DNA of 64,000 nucleotides, from assembly GCF_003841405.1 (NCBI RefSeq), contig NZ_PXYA01000001.1:248001-312000 (forward strand), given 5' to 3'. This DNA comes from Tetragenococcus halophilus subsp. halophilus DSM 20339 (lineage in GTDB: Bacteria > Bacillota > Bacilli > Lactobacillales > Enterococcaceae). The notes beneath the pieces were generated by a model. That model did not search any database. It was not told where the DNA came from and saw only the letters and a program-made list of their open reading frames with translations. This document shows positions 38,772-47,308 of the stretch, in pieces. The first letter of the stretch is position 1; every line of letters starts with the position of its first letter. The translations under genes were made by a program, and so were the position numbers.

Positions 38772-39533
38772 TTGAGTATAGAAGCTTTAATTAATGAACA
38801 TTATGATCATTTAAATGAAAACGACCAATATATTTCTCAATATATTATAAACCATGAAGAAGAATGTAAACGTTTGTCAATCACTCAACTAGCAGAAGCT
38901 ACAATGACTTCAAAATCTTCAATTTTACGTTTTACACAAAAATTAGGCTTTTCAGGCTATAGTGAATTCAAGTATACATTAAAGCAACAAAATACATATC
39001 GTAAAGAAGAAAGTTCCTTTGTCGCTATGCAACAAGAGGACCTTTTACAAACAGCCAAACTTTTTAATCAGCAAAATATTACCCCCGCTTTGCAAACTTT
39101 CGATCAAGCGAAATCAATTTATTGCTATGGCACTGGTTGGGGACAAAGAGATGTTTTACAAAACTTTATGCGTAGCGTTATTCCATTGCAACGTTTTCCT
39201 ATACATTTACAATCACAAAAAGAGTTGAGTCTTGTTTTAAACGGTTCTATTACTGAAAAAGATTTAATGATTATTTTATCATTAAGCGGAGAAAATAAAC
39301 CACAAGAAAGTATTTTAAATCGAATGAAATTAAAAAATATTCCTATATTATCGATCACTAATATGAGCAGGAATCGTTTAGCCTCCAAAGCAACTTATAA
39401 TTTATACTATCAGTCGACGGAAATAGGTCAATCCAGCGATGAGATTTTCAGTATGATGCCCTTATTTCAAATTATGGATTTGTTTTATCGCGCTTATGTA
39501 GATTATAAGCAGATTGATTTAGAGCAGTTATGA
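38772..39533 (+). CDS. RpiR/MurR-family regulator (GlvR-like)
   Basis: A 253-residue regulator with helix-turn-helix LSITQLAEATMTSKSSILRF (about residues 36-56) and a SIS domain (about 105-235). It begins at TTG 38772, with GGAGG 9-10 bases upstream. It follows the alpha-glucoside EIICB and GH4 genes and, as GlvR in Bacillus, probably senses a phosphorylated alpha-glucoside and controls them. Low start-codon strength suggests low expression. Confidence 0.85.
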   Translation: MSIEALINEHYDHLNENDQYISQYIINHEEECKRLSITQLAEATMTSKSSILRFTQKLGFSGYSEFKYTLKQQNTYRKEESSFVAMQQEDLLQTAKLFNQQNITPALQTFDQAKSIYCYGTGWGQRDVLQNFMRSVIPLQRFPIHLQSQKELSLVLNGSITEKDLMIILSLSGENKPQESILNRMKLKNIPILSITNMSRNRLASKATYNLYYQSTEIGQSSDEIFSMMPLFQIMDLFYRAYVDYKQIDLEQL

Positions 39534-39543
39534 GGTGTTAATA

Positions 39544-39588
39544 AAAAGAAGGAAAAGATGTTGATACAAGTCATCTTTTCCTTCTTTT
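39544..39588 (+). terminator. Strong terminator after the glvR-like gene
   Basis: AAAAGAAGGAAAAGATG (39544-39560) pairs perfectly with CATCTTTTCCTTCTTTT (39572-39588). Confidence 0.92.
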
Positions 39589-39616
39589 TTGTTATATCAT
39601 CTTATTTGCTTTACAT

Positions 39617-39700
39617 GCGGATAGTGGGAGTCGAACCCACACGAGCGTTATGCTCACATGAACCTGAATCATGCTTGTCTACCAATTCCAACACATCCGC
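39617..39700 (-). tRNA. tRNA-Leu (anticodon CAG)
   Basis: An 84-nt class II tRNA on the minus strand. The acceptor stem pairs GCGGATG with the 3' CTATCCGC end, the D-arm reads TTGGAATTGGTAGACAA, the anticodon stem CATGA/TCATG encloses the loop TTCAGGT (anticodon CAG), the long variable arm is GTGAGCATAACGCTC, and the T-arm is GTGGGTTCGACTCCCAC. CCA is not encoded. Confidence 0.95.
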
Positions 39701-39812
39701 TTTACAACAAAGTTTATTATATCAATGTTTATAGCTTTGTCAATAAGCTTCAAAAATGCTGTTTTGTCATTTTATTATCATTATTACTTTGTTAACAGAA
39801 AACTGTATTTCT

Positions 39813-39858
39813 TGATGATAATCAATTTTTTTCTCTGGTTTTTTCACTACACTATAAT
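39813..39858 (+). promoter_or_regulatory. FNR/FLP box and promoter of the P-type ATPase gene
   Basis: TTGATGATAATCAA at 39813-39826 matches the FNR-type consensus TTGAT-N4-ATCAA exactly. A TATAAT -10 follows at 39853-39858. The box is centred about 45 bp before the expected start, the class II activator position. The FLP regulator gene is the last of the cluster. Confidence 0.82.
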
Positions 39859-39877
39859 TGTGAAAAGGAGGAGACAA

Positions 39878-41743
39878 ATGAAAATACAACAGTATATTAT
39901 GCAACATAAAAATCAGTTAACGTTTATTACTGGAATATTCATCATTTTTGCTGGGATCGCGCAGTTTGTCTTTATGGAGAGGCTTTTTTATCAAAGTTTT
40001 CTAATTATTGCTTCGATCATTGGGGTGTTACCAATTTTTTTACAAGCATATCAAGCGTTAAAAGTACGAGTACTCAGTATTGATTTGTTAGTAACTATCG
40101 CAGTTTTTGGTGCTTTTTTGATAGGAGAATATAATGAGTCAGCGATTGTTACCTTTTTGTTTTTATTTGGTAGTTTTTTAGAACGAAAAACCTTAGAAAA
40201 AACACGTACAGCTATTCAGTCTTTGACCAAAATGGCTCCTAAAAGTGCTCTAAAAATATTAGATGATGGAACAAGCGAAACGGTTGAAATTGAGGCTATT
40301 GCTAAAGATGATCGTTTATTAGTAAAAACGGGTGGTCAAGTACCGGTAGATGGAGTGATTGATGAAGGAGAAGGTTACTTAGATGAAGCCAGTGTAACTG
40401 GTGAATCGAAACAAAGAAAAAAGGGAAAAGGTGACGACGTCTTTGCGGGAACTTTTTTAGATAATGGCACGCTAAAAATAAAAACTAAAAAAGTTGGGGA
40501 AGATACTACTTTTGGTAAAATTATTGAGTTAGTGGAAGAAGCACAAGATAGTAAGTCTAGTGCTGAGCGTTTTATCGATAAGTTTGCCAAGTATTATACA
40601 CCACTCGTCCTTATTTTATCTTTAATTGTCGGTATTTTGACACAAGATGTTCGCTTAGCCATTACTATTTTAGTTCTAGGGTGTCCTGGAGCTTTGGTTA
40701 TTGGTGTCCCAGTTTCAAATGTTGCCGGTATTGGAAGTGGTGCTAAAGATGGCATATTGATTAAAGGTGGCGAGGTTATTGACAGTTTTAGTAAAGTTGA
40801 CACTTTTGTATTTGACAAAACGGGCACTTTGACATTAGGTAAGCCAAGTGTTGCTGATATCAAAAGTTACACAGAGGATTTAAGCGACAGTTTAAAAGTA
40901 GTCGCTAGTGTTGAAAGAGAATCTGATCATCCATTGGGACAAGCGATTTTAGACTATGCAAAGATGTCCAGTTATCTGCCAGTTACTCAAACAAACGTAG
41001 TTAAAGGTCAAGGAATTAAAGCAATATTGGATGATAAAAAGGTACTTGTTGGTAATAAATCCTTGATGAACGCAAATAATATTAAACTTACGAAAAAAAT
41101 AAAAGATGATACTCATCAATTACAAATTAGCGGACATTCTTTAGTGATGGTGGCAATTGATGGGCAATTGTCTTTATTGATTGGTATTAAAGATCAGATT
41201 CGTCCAGGAGTAAAAGAGACATTATCCTATCTAAAAGAAATGGGTATAAAAGAGCTAATCATGCTAACCGGTGACAATCAAGAAACAGCAGAAAGTACTG
41301 CAGAAGAACTTGGAATAACTAAGGTTTATGGAAATTTAATGCCAGAAAATAAAGCCGATTATATCCGCAAATTACAAAATGAAGGTCATCAAACAGCTTT
41401 TGTCGGTGATGGTGTTAACGATAGCCCATCTCTTACTTTAAGTGATATTGGAATTGCTATGGGAGGCGGTACAGAAGTCGCTATTGAAACGTCAGATGTT
41501 GTTTTAATGAAATCAAATTTTGAAAAATTAGCAGAAGCTTATCGTTTAACGAAAAAAACATTGCGGAATATGCAGGAAAATATCTTAATTGCACTAACAA
41601 CCATATTGCTGTTGTTATTAGGTTTGGTTTTTGGCTATATCTATATGGCTAGTGGTATGTTTATCCATGAATTAAGTATCTTAATTGTCATCTTTAATGG
41701 CATGCGTTTATTACTAAGTTATAAGAAAAAACACAAAACTTGA
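39878..41743 (+). CDS. P1B-type heavy-metal ATPase, CPG motif
   Basis: A 621-residue metal-transporting ATPase without an N-terminal HMA domain. About six to eight membrane helices; transmembrane motif Cys269-Pro-Gly in LGCPGALVIG, where copper ATPases have CPC; phosphorylated Asp313 in DKTGTLT; TGES in the actuator domain; HP motif in ESDHPLGQ; MLTGDNQETA and GDGVNDSP hinge. ATG 39878 is preceded by AAAGGAGGAG; longer frames from 39671 would run through the tRNA end. The metal is uncertain: the single Cys motif fits neither a standard copper nor a zinc/cadmium pump. Adjacent HMA chaperone, Dps-like and FLP genes suggest metal and oxidative-stress control. Confidence 0.9.
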   Translation: MKIQQYIMQHKNQLTFITGIFIIFAGIAQFVFMERLFYQSFLIIASIIGVLPIFLQAYQALKVRVLSIDLLVTIAVFGAFLIGEYNESAIVTFLFLFGSFLERKTLEKTRTAIQSLTKMAPKSALKILDDGTSETVEIEAIAKDDRLLVKTGGQVPVDGVIDEGEGYLDEASVTGESKQRKKGKGDDVFAGTFLDNGTLKIKTKKVGEDTTFGKIIELVEEAQDSKSSAERFIDKFAKYYTPLVLILSLIVGILTQDVRLAITILVLGCPGALVIGVPVSNVAGIGSGAKDGILIKGGEVIDSFSKVDTFVFDKTGTLTLGKPSVADIKSYTEDLSDSLKVVASVERESDHPLGQAILDYAKMSSYLPVTQTNVVKGQGIKAILDDKKVLVGNKSLMNANNIKLTKKIKDDTHQLQISGHSLVMVAIDGQLSLLIGIKDQIRPGVKETLSYLKEMGIKELIMLTGDNQETAESTAEELGITKVYGNLMPENKADYIRKLQNEGHQTAFVGDGVNDSPSLTLSDIGIAMGGGTEVAIETSDVVLMKSNFEKLAEAYRLTKKTLRNMQENILIALTTILLLLLGLVFGYIYMASGMFIHELSILIVIFNGMRLLLSYKKKHKT

Positions 41744-41753
41744 TAAGTATCAA
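41740..41753 (+). promoter_or_regulatory. Second FNR/FLP box, before the HMA-dps-flp genes
   Basis: TTGATAAGTATCAA matches TTGAT-N4-ATCAA exactly and overlaps the stop codon of the ATPase gene. The following 60 bp are AT-rich and can hold a -10 element near 41775. It implies a separate, co-regulated promoter for the downstream genes, including the regulator itself. Confidence 0.78.
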
Positions 41754-41813
41754 TTTTTTCTTTTATAAAATAATTTAAGATAGCTATGAAAATAAAAGAG
41801 GAGGAATTTTATT

Positions 41814-42044
41814 ATGGAAAAAGTAATCATTCAATTAGGGACGCTTACTTGCCCTTCATGTATGCAAAAAATCGAACAAGCAATCAAAAAGGAAGATGGC
41901 GTAGCTAAAGTGAAAGTATTATTTAATGCAAGTAAAGTAAAAGTTGAACTTGATTCGAGTGTGACAGATGCGGTAATCATCCAACAAACGATTAAAAAGT
42001 TAGGCTATACCGTAGAAAATACCAAGACAAAGGAGTTATCTTAA
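41814..42044 (+). CDS. HMA-domain metallochaperone (CopZ-like)
   Basis: A 76-residue single heavy-metal-associated domain with the metal-binding motif CPSC (residues 14-17, in TLTCPSCMQKIEQAI) and the usual beta-alpha-beta-beta-alpha-beta pattern. A GAGGAGG site precedes the ATG. The stop codon overlaps the next ATG (TAATG). It probably hands metal to the ATPase encoded upstream, which itself lacks an HMA domain. Confidence 0.9.
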   Translation: MEKVIIQLGTLTCPSCMQKIEQAIKKEDGVAKVKVLFNASKVKVELDSSVTDAVIIQQTIKKLGYTVENTKTKELS

Positions 42045-42580
42045 TGACCCCAGAAGAAAAATACCAATAAGAATTAATTCAAAGTGAAAAAGACCATCAT
42101 ACGCCGACAGCTGGAGCAATGATTGGACATGTTCTGGCCAATTTGTATATCCACCAGAATAAATTAAGACAAGTTGTTTGTTATATAAAGGGAGTAGAGC
42201 GAAGCTTTGTTCAAGAAGTGTTTCCTGAATTGATTGTTAAAGAAAGCCATTTATTTGATGAATTGAATTATTTGATGCTAGATGAAGACGAGGTTATTCC
42301 TACAACTACAGAAGAATTTACCCAATATAGTATGTTAGAAGAAAATGGACGTTTAAAGTACGAAACAGGAAACGATCTGTTGATGGAGGTTGTTAAAGAT
42401 TTTAGTACTCAATTAATGTTTATTACTCGAGGAGTAAGGTTGTCAGAAGATGAAAGTAAGTTTGGTCTTGCGAAATTTTTAAAACAGTTATACGCTTGGA
42501 TAAAACATCAAATTTATAGTATACAAAGTTATTTAGGACACGAAGTTTCTGAAGGTTTAGAAGAAGACGAAGAAGAATAA
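42044..42580 (+). pseudogene. Dps/ferritin-like protein with in-frame TAA at codon 9
   Basis: The ATG at 42044 overlaps the CopZ stop and opens MTPEEKYQ, then TAA at 42068-42070, then ELIQSEKDHHTPTAGAMIGH and a further 150 residues in the same frame. The body resembles the Dps-like ferritin family found in this type of cluster (HHTPTAGAMIGHVLANLYIH, a long helical bundle, acidic C-terminus). CAA to TAA would be a single C-to-T change. The next ATG, at 42119, has GGAG only two bases upstream, so efficient reinitiation is doubtful and would remove the first helix start. Family assignment is moderate. Confidence 0.65.
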
Positions 42581-42593
42581 AAAGAGGATGATT

Positions 42594-43256
42594 ATGGAGC
42601 ATAAAGAGCATTTATGTGTCACGTTAGTTCCCTTATTTAACCATTTGGACTTGCAAGATCAAAAAAGAATTCACCAATTAGTTAGACATACCGTTTATAA
42701 AAAAGGAGAAACAGTATTTTCTCCTTATGATGACCCTCAATTGGTCATTCTGGCAAAAGGTCTTTTAAAAGTTTATCAACTTTCGCCAAATGGAAAAGAA
42801 CAATTACTACGCGTGGTGGAACCTGGCGGCTATGAAGGTGAAGATGTGTTGTTTGGTGTAAAAAATAACAACTTGTTTGGCGAAGCTTTACAAAATATCG
42901 AGATCTGTGTACTAAAACAAAGTGATTTTCAAAAACTTTTAAAAGACTATCCGCAATTAAGTATAAAACTTTTAACAATTAATGCTGAAAAAAACGCTAA
43001 AGTTGAGGAACAGACGCAATTTCTAACTATGGAGAGAATTGAAGAACGATTGTCAACTTATTTGTTAAATTTAGCAAAAGCTACGGAAAGTTCCCAAATA
43101 AAAATTCCTATGAAAATGAAAGAACTAGCTGGTTTTCTAGGTACGACACCAGAAACATTGTCGCGTAAATTGAAATCTTTGGAAAAGGATCAACTGATTA
43201 AAAGAGATAAACAAACGATTCAAATTCTCGATTCAGAAAGTTTAGAAGAAATATAA
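42594..43256 (+). CDS. Crp/Fnr-family regulator, FLP type
   Basis: A 220-residue regulator with an N-terminal cyclic-nucleotide-binding-like beta-roll and a C-terminal winged helix, MKELAGFLGTTPETLSRKLK; the E..SR residues in the recognition helix are those that read TTGAT. There are only two cysteines, Cys8 and Cys105. No iron-sulphur cluster motif of four Cys is present. In the FLP proteins of lactobacilli a Cys pair with the same 97-residue spacing is reported to form a redox-sensitive disulphide. ATG 42594 is 7 bases after GAGG. Targets are presumably the two FNR-type boxes of this cluster. Confidence 0.88.
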   Translation: MEHKEHLCVTLVPLFNHLDLQDQKRIHQLVRHTVYKKGETVFSPYDDPQLVILAKGLLKVYQLSPNGKEQLLRVVEPGGYEGEDVLFGVKNNNLFGEALQNIEICVLKQSDFQKLLKDYPQLSIKLLTINAEKNAKVEEQTQFLTMERIEERLSTYLLNLAKATESSQIKIPMKMKELAGFLGTTPETLSRKLKSLEKDQLIKRDKQTIQILDSESLEEI

Positions 43257-43305
43257 AAAGAAGCATACTAAACTTTTTTCGCAAAACTAGAAAAAATAAG
43301 CAGAA

Positions 43306-43479
43306 TTACCCTGGATTTAAAAAACCAGGGTTACTTTGTCAGGTTAGCTCTAGATTTAAAAATTCTAGAGCTTCTTTGCTAGTCCGACTTTAAATTTAAA
43401 AAAATCTAGGGCTAGTTTGCTAGACTAGCTCTAGATTTAGTAAATTCTAAGGTTACTTTATCAGTCTAACTCTAGTTTT
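43306..43479. repeat. Degenerate hairpin array, period 38-41 bp
   Basis: Four and a half imperfect copies begin at about 43306, 43344, 43384, 43425 and 43466. Copy 1 has arms ACCCTGG/CCAGGGT, copy 2 AGCTCTAGA/TCTAGAGCT (perfect), copies 3 and 4 are partly decayed. Between hairpins the text CTTTGCTAGT or close variants recurs. The array fills the 215-bp gap between the FLP gene and convergent argH. Sequence differs from the array at 2986, but period and architecture agree. Confidence 0.8.
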
Positions 43480-44848
43480 GTAGTTCTTTTCGAGCTTTTT
43501 CAATTTGGGCTTTTACTTGATCAAAACCAGTGCCGCCTGTTGAATTACGACTTTTCACGGCAGTTGCGGCACTTAATTTATCGTAAATGTCTGCTTCAAT
43601 AACAGGAGAGACTTCCTGGTATTTTTTTAAGGGGATATCTTGCAGATAGCTTCCTTGTTGAATACATTCTAAAACTAATTTACCCACAATTTCGTGTGCT
43701 TGTCGAAAGGGTATGCCTTTATTGGCTAAATAGTCAGCTAATTCTGTTGCATTAGAAAAATCCTTTTCCGTTGCCTGCTGCATATTTGTTGGATTTACTT
43801 TCATTGTCTTAATCATGTCACTCATAATTTCTAAACTAGTGATAACCGTTTCTGAAGCGTCAAACATGCCTTCTTTATCTTCTTGAAAGTCTTTATTATA
43901 AGCTAGAGGTAAACCTTTCATAACGGTTAATAACTGAGTTAAATTCCCGTAGACACGTCCTGTTTTACCACGGATTAGTTCCGCCATGTCCGGGTTTTTC
44001 TTCTGAGGCATGATTGAACTTCCGGTAGAAAAAGTATCTGTTAGTTCAACAAACTGAAACTCGTAAGTACACCATAGAATAAGCTCTTCGCAAAAACGAG
44101 AAAGATGCATCATCAACAAGGAAGCATTACTTAAAAACTCTAAAATAAAATCTCGATCACTAACTGCATCCAAGCTGTTATCATAAATATCAGAAAATCC
44201 TAATTCATCCGCTGTCATTTGACGATCAATAGGAAAAGTAGTGCCAGCTAAAGCTGCTGCGCCTAAGGGGGAGATATCGATACGTGATAAACTTTCTTGC
44301 ATACGTTCTTGATCGCGTGTCAGCATTTGATAATAAGCTAATAAATGATGACCGAAAGAGATAGGTTGAGCGTGCTGCATATGCGTGTAACCAGGCATAA
44401 TGGTTTCGACATTTTCTTCGGCTTTACCTAGCAACACACTACGTAATTGGTGCAATTTTTTGATGACAAGGATCACAGTTTCTTTGAGGTATAGATGCAT
44501 ATCCGTTGCTACTTGATCATTACGACTACGTGCTGTATGAAGTTTACCAGCAACTGGGCCAATTTCCTCAGTCAAAAGGGATTCAATATTTAGATGTATA
44601 TCTTCGTTTTGAATTGTGAAAGTTAATTCGTCATTAGCTAATTTTTCTTGCAAGTTTTCTAACCCTGTTTGAATTTGTTGCATCTCGTCTTTTGTAATAA
44701 TAGCGCAAGCGCCTAGCATTTTAACATGAGCTAAGCTGCCCAAGATATCTTCTTTAGCCGGTTGATAGTCAAAAGAAATAGAGGCCCCAAATGTATCTAC
44801 CCAGTCTTTGTTTTCACCAGTAAAACGACCGCCCCAGAGCTTTTTCAT
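43472..44848 (-). CDS. argH: Argininosuccinate lyase
   Basis: A 458-residue enzyme of normal length. It starts [20 protein letters not shown] and contains the signature [20 protein letters not shown] with the flexible catalytic Ser loop, and [17 protein letters not shown]. It splits argininosuccinate into arginine and fumarate. The start overlaps the argG stop (ATGA), so the pair is translationally coupled. Its 3' end borders the hairpin array at 43306-43479. Confidence 0.97.
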   Translation of the reverse strand: MKKLWGGRFTGENKDWVDTFGASISFDYQPAKEDILGSLAHVKMLGACAIITKDEMQQIQTGLENLQEKLANDELTFTIQNEDIHLNIESLLTEEIGPVAGKLHTARSRNDQVATDMHLYLKETVILVIKKLHQLRSVLLGKAEENVETIMPGYTHMQHAQPISFGHHLLAYYQMLTRDQERMQESLSRIDISPLGAAALAGTTFPIDRQMTADELGFSDIYDNSLDAVSDRDFILEFLSNASLLMMHLSRFCEELILWCTYEFQFVELTDTFSTGSSIMPQKKNPDMAELIRGKTGRVYGNLTQLLTVMKGLPLAYNKDFQEDKEGMFDASETVITSLEIMSDMIKTMKVNPTNMQQATEKDFSNATELADYLANKGIPFRQAHEIVGKLVLECIQQGSYLQDIPLKKYQEVSPVIEADIYDKLSAATAVKSRNSTGGTGFDQVKAQIEKARKELQN

Positions 44849-46059
44849 TTGCTTTCCTCCTCAGCTGCTTGTTGTGCTTGTACTTCAGCGTGAACTTTTG
44901 AAGGTAACCCCCATAGTTTAATAAATCCAACCGCGGCTTCTTGGTCAAAAGTGTCAGCGGAAGTATAAGTTGCTAGATTTTCGTTGTATAAACTATTCTT
45001 AGATTTTTTACCTTCGCAAATGATGTTTCCCTTAAACAATTTCAAACGAACCACGCCATTAACGTTTTCTTGTGAACTTTTAATAAAAGCGACAAGCGCT
45101 TTTGTAAGTGGATTGAACCAAAGTCCGTCGTAAATGGTTTGAGCTAATTGATTTTCGATCATCGGTTTGGTATGAGCCAGTTCACGGGCAAAAACTAAAT
45201 CTTCTAATTCTTTGTGAGCATGCATCATAGTTAAAGCACCTGGGCATTCATAAACTTCTCGAGATTTAATACCTACTAAACGATTTTCTACATGATCGAT
45301 TCGTCCGATACCATGTTTACCTGCTAGAGTATTAAGTGTAGAAGTAATAGAGGTCAGACTCATTTTTTTATCATTGATAGCAATAGGGACTCCTTTTTCA
45401 AAAGCTAATTCCAAGCTATCTGGTTTATCAGGTGTATTAGACAATTCATTTGTTATTCCATAGGCGCCTTCTGGTGGAGTAGACCAGGGATCTTCAAGGG
45501 CGCCGCACTCACAAGCTCGGCCCCACAAGTTTTGATCAATCGAATAAGGATTATCCAAATCAGCAGGAATAGGGACATTGTTAGCCTGTGCATAAGCGAT
45601 TTCTTCCTCACGTGACCACTGCCACTGGCGCACTGGTGCAATCACTTTTAAACTAGGATCTAGTGATGCAATAGCAACTTCAAAGCGAACTTGATCGTTT
45701 CCTTTGCCGGTACAACCATGAGCGATTGTTGTTGCGTTAGTTTTATGTGCTAATTCAACTAATTTTTTTGCAATAAGTGGACGTGACAGTGCGGAAACCA
45801 GCGGATAGGAATTTTCATAAAAAGTATTTCCTTGTAAAGCGATTAGAGCAAAGTCTTGTAAAAATTCTTCTTTTGCATCAATGGCATAAGACTGGCTTGC
45901 TCCGACCATTAATGCTTTATCTCGAATTGCTTGGATATCTTTTCCTTCACCAATATCTAGGCAACATGCAATAACATCATATCCTTGATCGGTCAACCAT
46001 CGAACTGAAACAGAAGTATCTAAACCTCCTGAATAAGCTAAAACAACTTTTTCTTTCAT
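44845..46059 (-). CDS. argG: Argininosuccinate synthase
   Basis: A 404-residue enzyme. [17 protein letters not shown] is the ATP pyrophosphatase P-loop, [15 protein letters not shown] and [18 protein letters not shown] bind citrulline and aspartate. It makes argininosuccinate from citrulline, aspartate and ATP. First gene of argGH; an ArgR-type box lies 70-85 bp upstream. With the arginine deiminase route probably elsewhere, citrulline-to-arginine conversion is the inferred job. Confidence 0.97.
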   Translation of the reverse strand: MKEKVVLAYSGGLDTSVSVRWLTDQGYDVIACCLDIGEGKDIQAIRDKALMVGASQSYAIDAKEEFLQDFALIALQGNTFYENSYPLVSALSRPLIAKKLVELAHKTNATTIAHGCTGKGNDQVRFEVAIASLDPSLKVIAPVRQWQWSREEEIAYAQANNVPIPADLDNPYSIDQNLWGRACECGALEDPWSTPPEGAYGITNELSNTPDKPDSLELAFEKGVPIAINDKKMSLTSITSTLNTLAGKHGIGRIDHVENRLVGIKSREVYECPGALTMMHAHKELEDLVFARELAHTKPMIENQLAQTIYDGLWFNPLTKALVAFIKSSQENVNGVVRLKLFKGNIICEGKKSKNSLYNENLATYTSADTFDQEAAVGFIKLWGLPSKVHAEVQAQQAAEEESK

Positions 46060-46129
46060 AATTATGCATCCCCTAAATTGAATTTAAACTATATGTTAGC
46101 AAATTACTTTTATTTAATCAATAGATCAG

Positions 46130-46145
46130 CGAATAAATATTCATT
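46130..46145. promoter_or_regulatory. Putative ARG box upstream of argGH
   Basis: CGAATAAATATTCATT contains the palindrome GAATAAATATTC, close to the ArgR/AhrC consensus of Firmicutes. A weaker TGTATTTATGCAATCA lies about 30 bp further on. Confidence 0.6.
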
Positions 46146-46239
46146 ATTTTTTAATACAGGTTGTATTTATGCAATCATAGTGTATAAATCTTTAGCTGTT
46201 GACTTAAAAATAAATTTGTGATGATTTGTACAATACTTA

Positions 46240-46338
46240 TTGACGGTTTTCTGATACTTGTGCTATGTTTATTTCGTAAGATAATAAAAAAATTTTGAAC
46301 GAAAGTTGGCTTTTTAAATTTTAAAGCAAGCGGTTTCA
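46240..46338 (+). promoter_or_regulatory. Promoter and cre site of the aldolase gene
   Basis: TTGACG at 46240-46245, an 18-bp spacer and TATGTT at about 46264 form a candidate promoter. AGCAAGCGGTTTCA at 46325-46338 matches the CcpA cre consensus in all but the first base and lies downstream of the promoter, a position usual for repression. Confidence 0.6.
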
Positions 46339-46367
46339 CTTATTTTTAAACAAAGGAGCAAATTATA

Positions 46368-47057
46368 ATGGAAATTTTATTAGATACTGCAAATATTGAG
46401 ACAATCAAAAAGTATGAGGCTATTCTTCCATTAGCAGGCGTAACAACTAATCCTTCGATTATAAAAAAAGAAGGGAAAATTGATTTTTTTGCGCATATGA
46501 AAGCAATTAGGGAAGTGATTGGTGAAAAACGTTCGCTGCATATACAAGTGGTGGCAAAGGATAAAGTAGGGATGTTAAAAGATGTAGAAGCTATATCAGA
46601 GCAATTGGGAAGAGAGATTTATTTCAAAGTTCCTGTAAGTAGTGAAGGTTTAAAAGTAATTAAGGCCTTAAAAAAAGAAGGATTAAATGTAACGGCTACA
46701 GCTATTTATACTAAATTCCAGGCTTATTTAGCAATTGCAGCGGGTGCAGATTATATTGCGCCTTATTTTAACCGTATGGAAAATTTAAATATCGATGCTA
46801 GAAAAGCTTTGAAAGCTATGGCAAATGAAATACAAGCGAGTAATAGTCAAACTAAAATCGTAGCTGCTAGTTTTAAAAACGTAGGTCAAGTGACTACTGC
46901 CTTAGAACAAGGGGCCCAAGCGGTAACGGTTGCACCAGATATTATTGGTCAAGCTTTAGCAATGCCGTCAATTGCTCAAGCGGTGGATGATTTCACTGGA
47001 GATTGGGAGAGTATTTTTGGTGAAAACAGTACAATTGCTGACTTAAATGAGTCTTGA
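46368..47057 (+). CDS. fsa: Fructose-6-phosphate aldolase / transaldolase-like
   Basis: A 229-residue class I aldolase of the small transaldolase subfamily. MEILLDTANIETIKKY, GVTTNPSIIKKEG and the Schiff-base Lys87 in IYFKVPVSSEG are diagnostic; E. coli FsaA has its Lys at 85 and 220 residues. AAAGGAG precedes the ATG. It is monocistronic with its own promoter and cre. Activity could be fructose-6-phosphate aldolase or transaldolase; sequence alone does not separate them. Confidence 0.88.
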   Translation: MEILLDTANIETIKKYEAILPLAGVTTNPSIIKKEGKIDFFAHMKAIREVIGEKRSLHIQVVAKDKVGMLKDVEAISEQLGREIYFKVPVSSEGLKVIKALKKEGLNVTATAIYTKFQAYLAIAAGADYIAPYFNRMENLNIDARKALKAMANEIQASNSQTKIVAASFKNVGQVTTALEQGAQAVTVAPDIIGQALAMPSIAQAVDDFTGDWESIFGENSTIADLNES

Positions 47058-47130
47058 TTTCGCCTAGCTTAAAGTAGGAGGAAGGTACTTAACGCAAGCT
47101 TAGGAGTTCATTGCCATTATATCAAAGTAC

Positions 47131-47162
47131 GTGCCTCCAAGATCTATTGATTCTGGTGGTAA
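47131..47162. repeat. Single degenerate copy related to the 2986 hairpin array
   Basis: GTGCCTCCAA, then AT...GATT and GGTGGTAA reproduce the arm-linker-arm junction of the array at 2986-3222 (GTGCCTCCAA, ATGGATT, GGTGGTAA) with a two-base insertion. It lies in the gap between the aldolase and adenosyltransferase genes. Confidence 0.6.
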
Positions 47163-47192
47163 TAGACATTAAGGTCATATAACGAATAATAC

Positions 47193-47272
47193 AAACGTTC
47201 TCCAAGAATGAAAGATGAATAAAGAAATACTAAAATGTTCTCTGAAATCGCAAAGATGAATAAAAAAGTACG
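47193..47272. repeat. Two imperfect direct repeats of 40 bp
   Basis: Units beginning AAACGTTCTC (47193) and AAATGTTCTC (47233) share AAAGATGAATAAA and end in AATAC or AGTAC. Spacing is 40 bp. No coding potential is seen; the 250-bp gap otherwise holds only the terminator. Confidence 0.55.
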
Positions 47273-47308
47273 ACAAGAGCCGCTTACTGACTCCTGTCGT
47301 GCTTTTTT
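47262..47308. terminator. Bidirectional terminator
   Basis: AAAAAGTACGACAAGAG and CTCCTGTCGTGCTTTTT form a stem with a mismatch and a wobble pair, with A/T runs on both sides, between convergent genes. Confidence 0.85.

Noticed and set aside
39671-39877. N-terminal extension of the P-type ATPase
   Set aside because: The longer frame runs through the tRNA-Leu gene and the promoter; ATG 39878 has an AGGAGG-type site.
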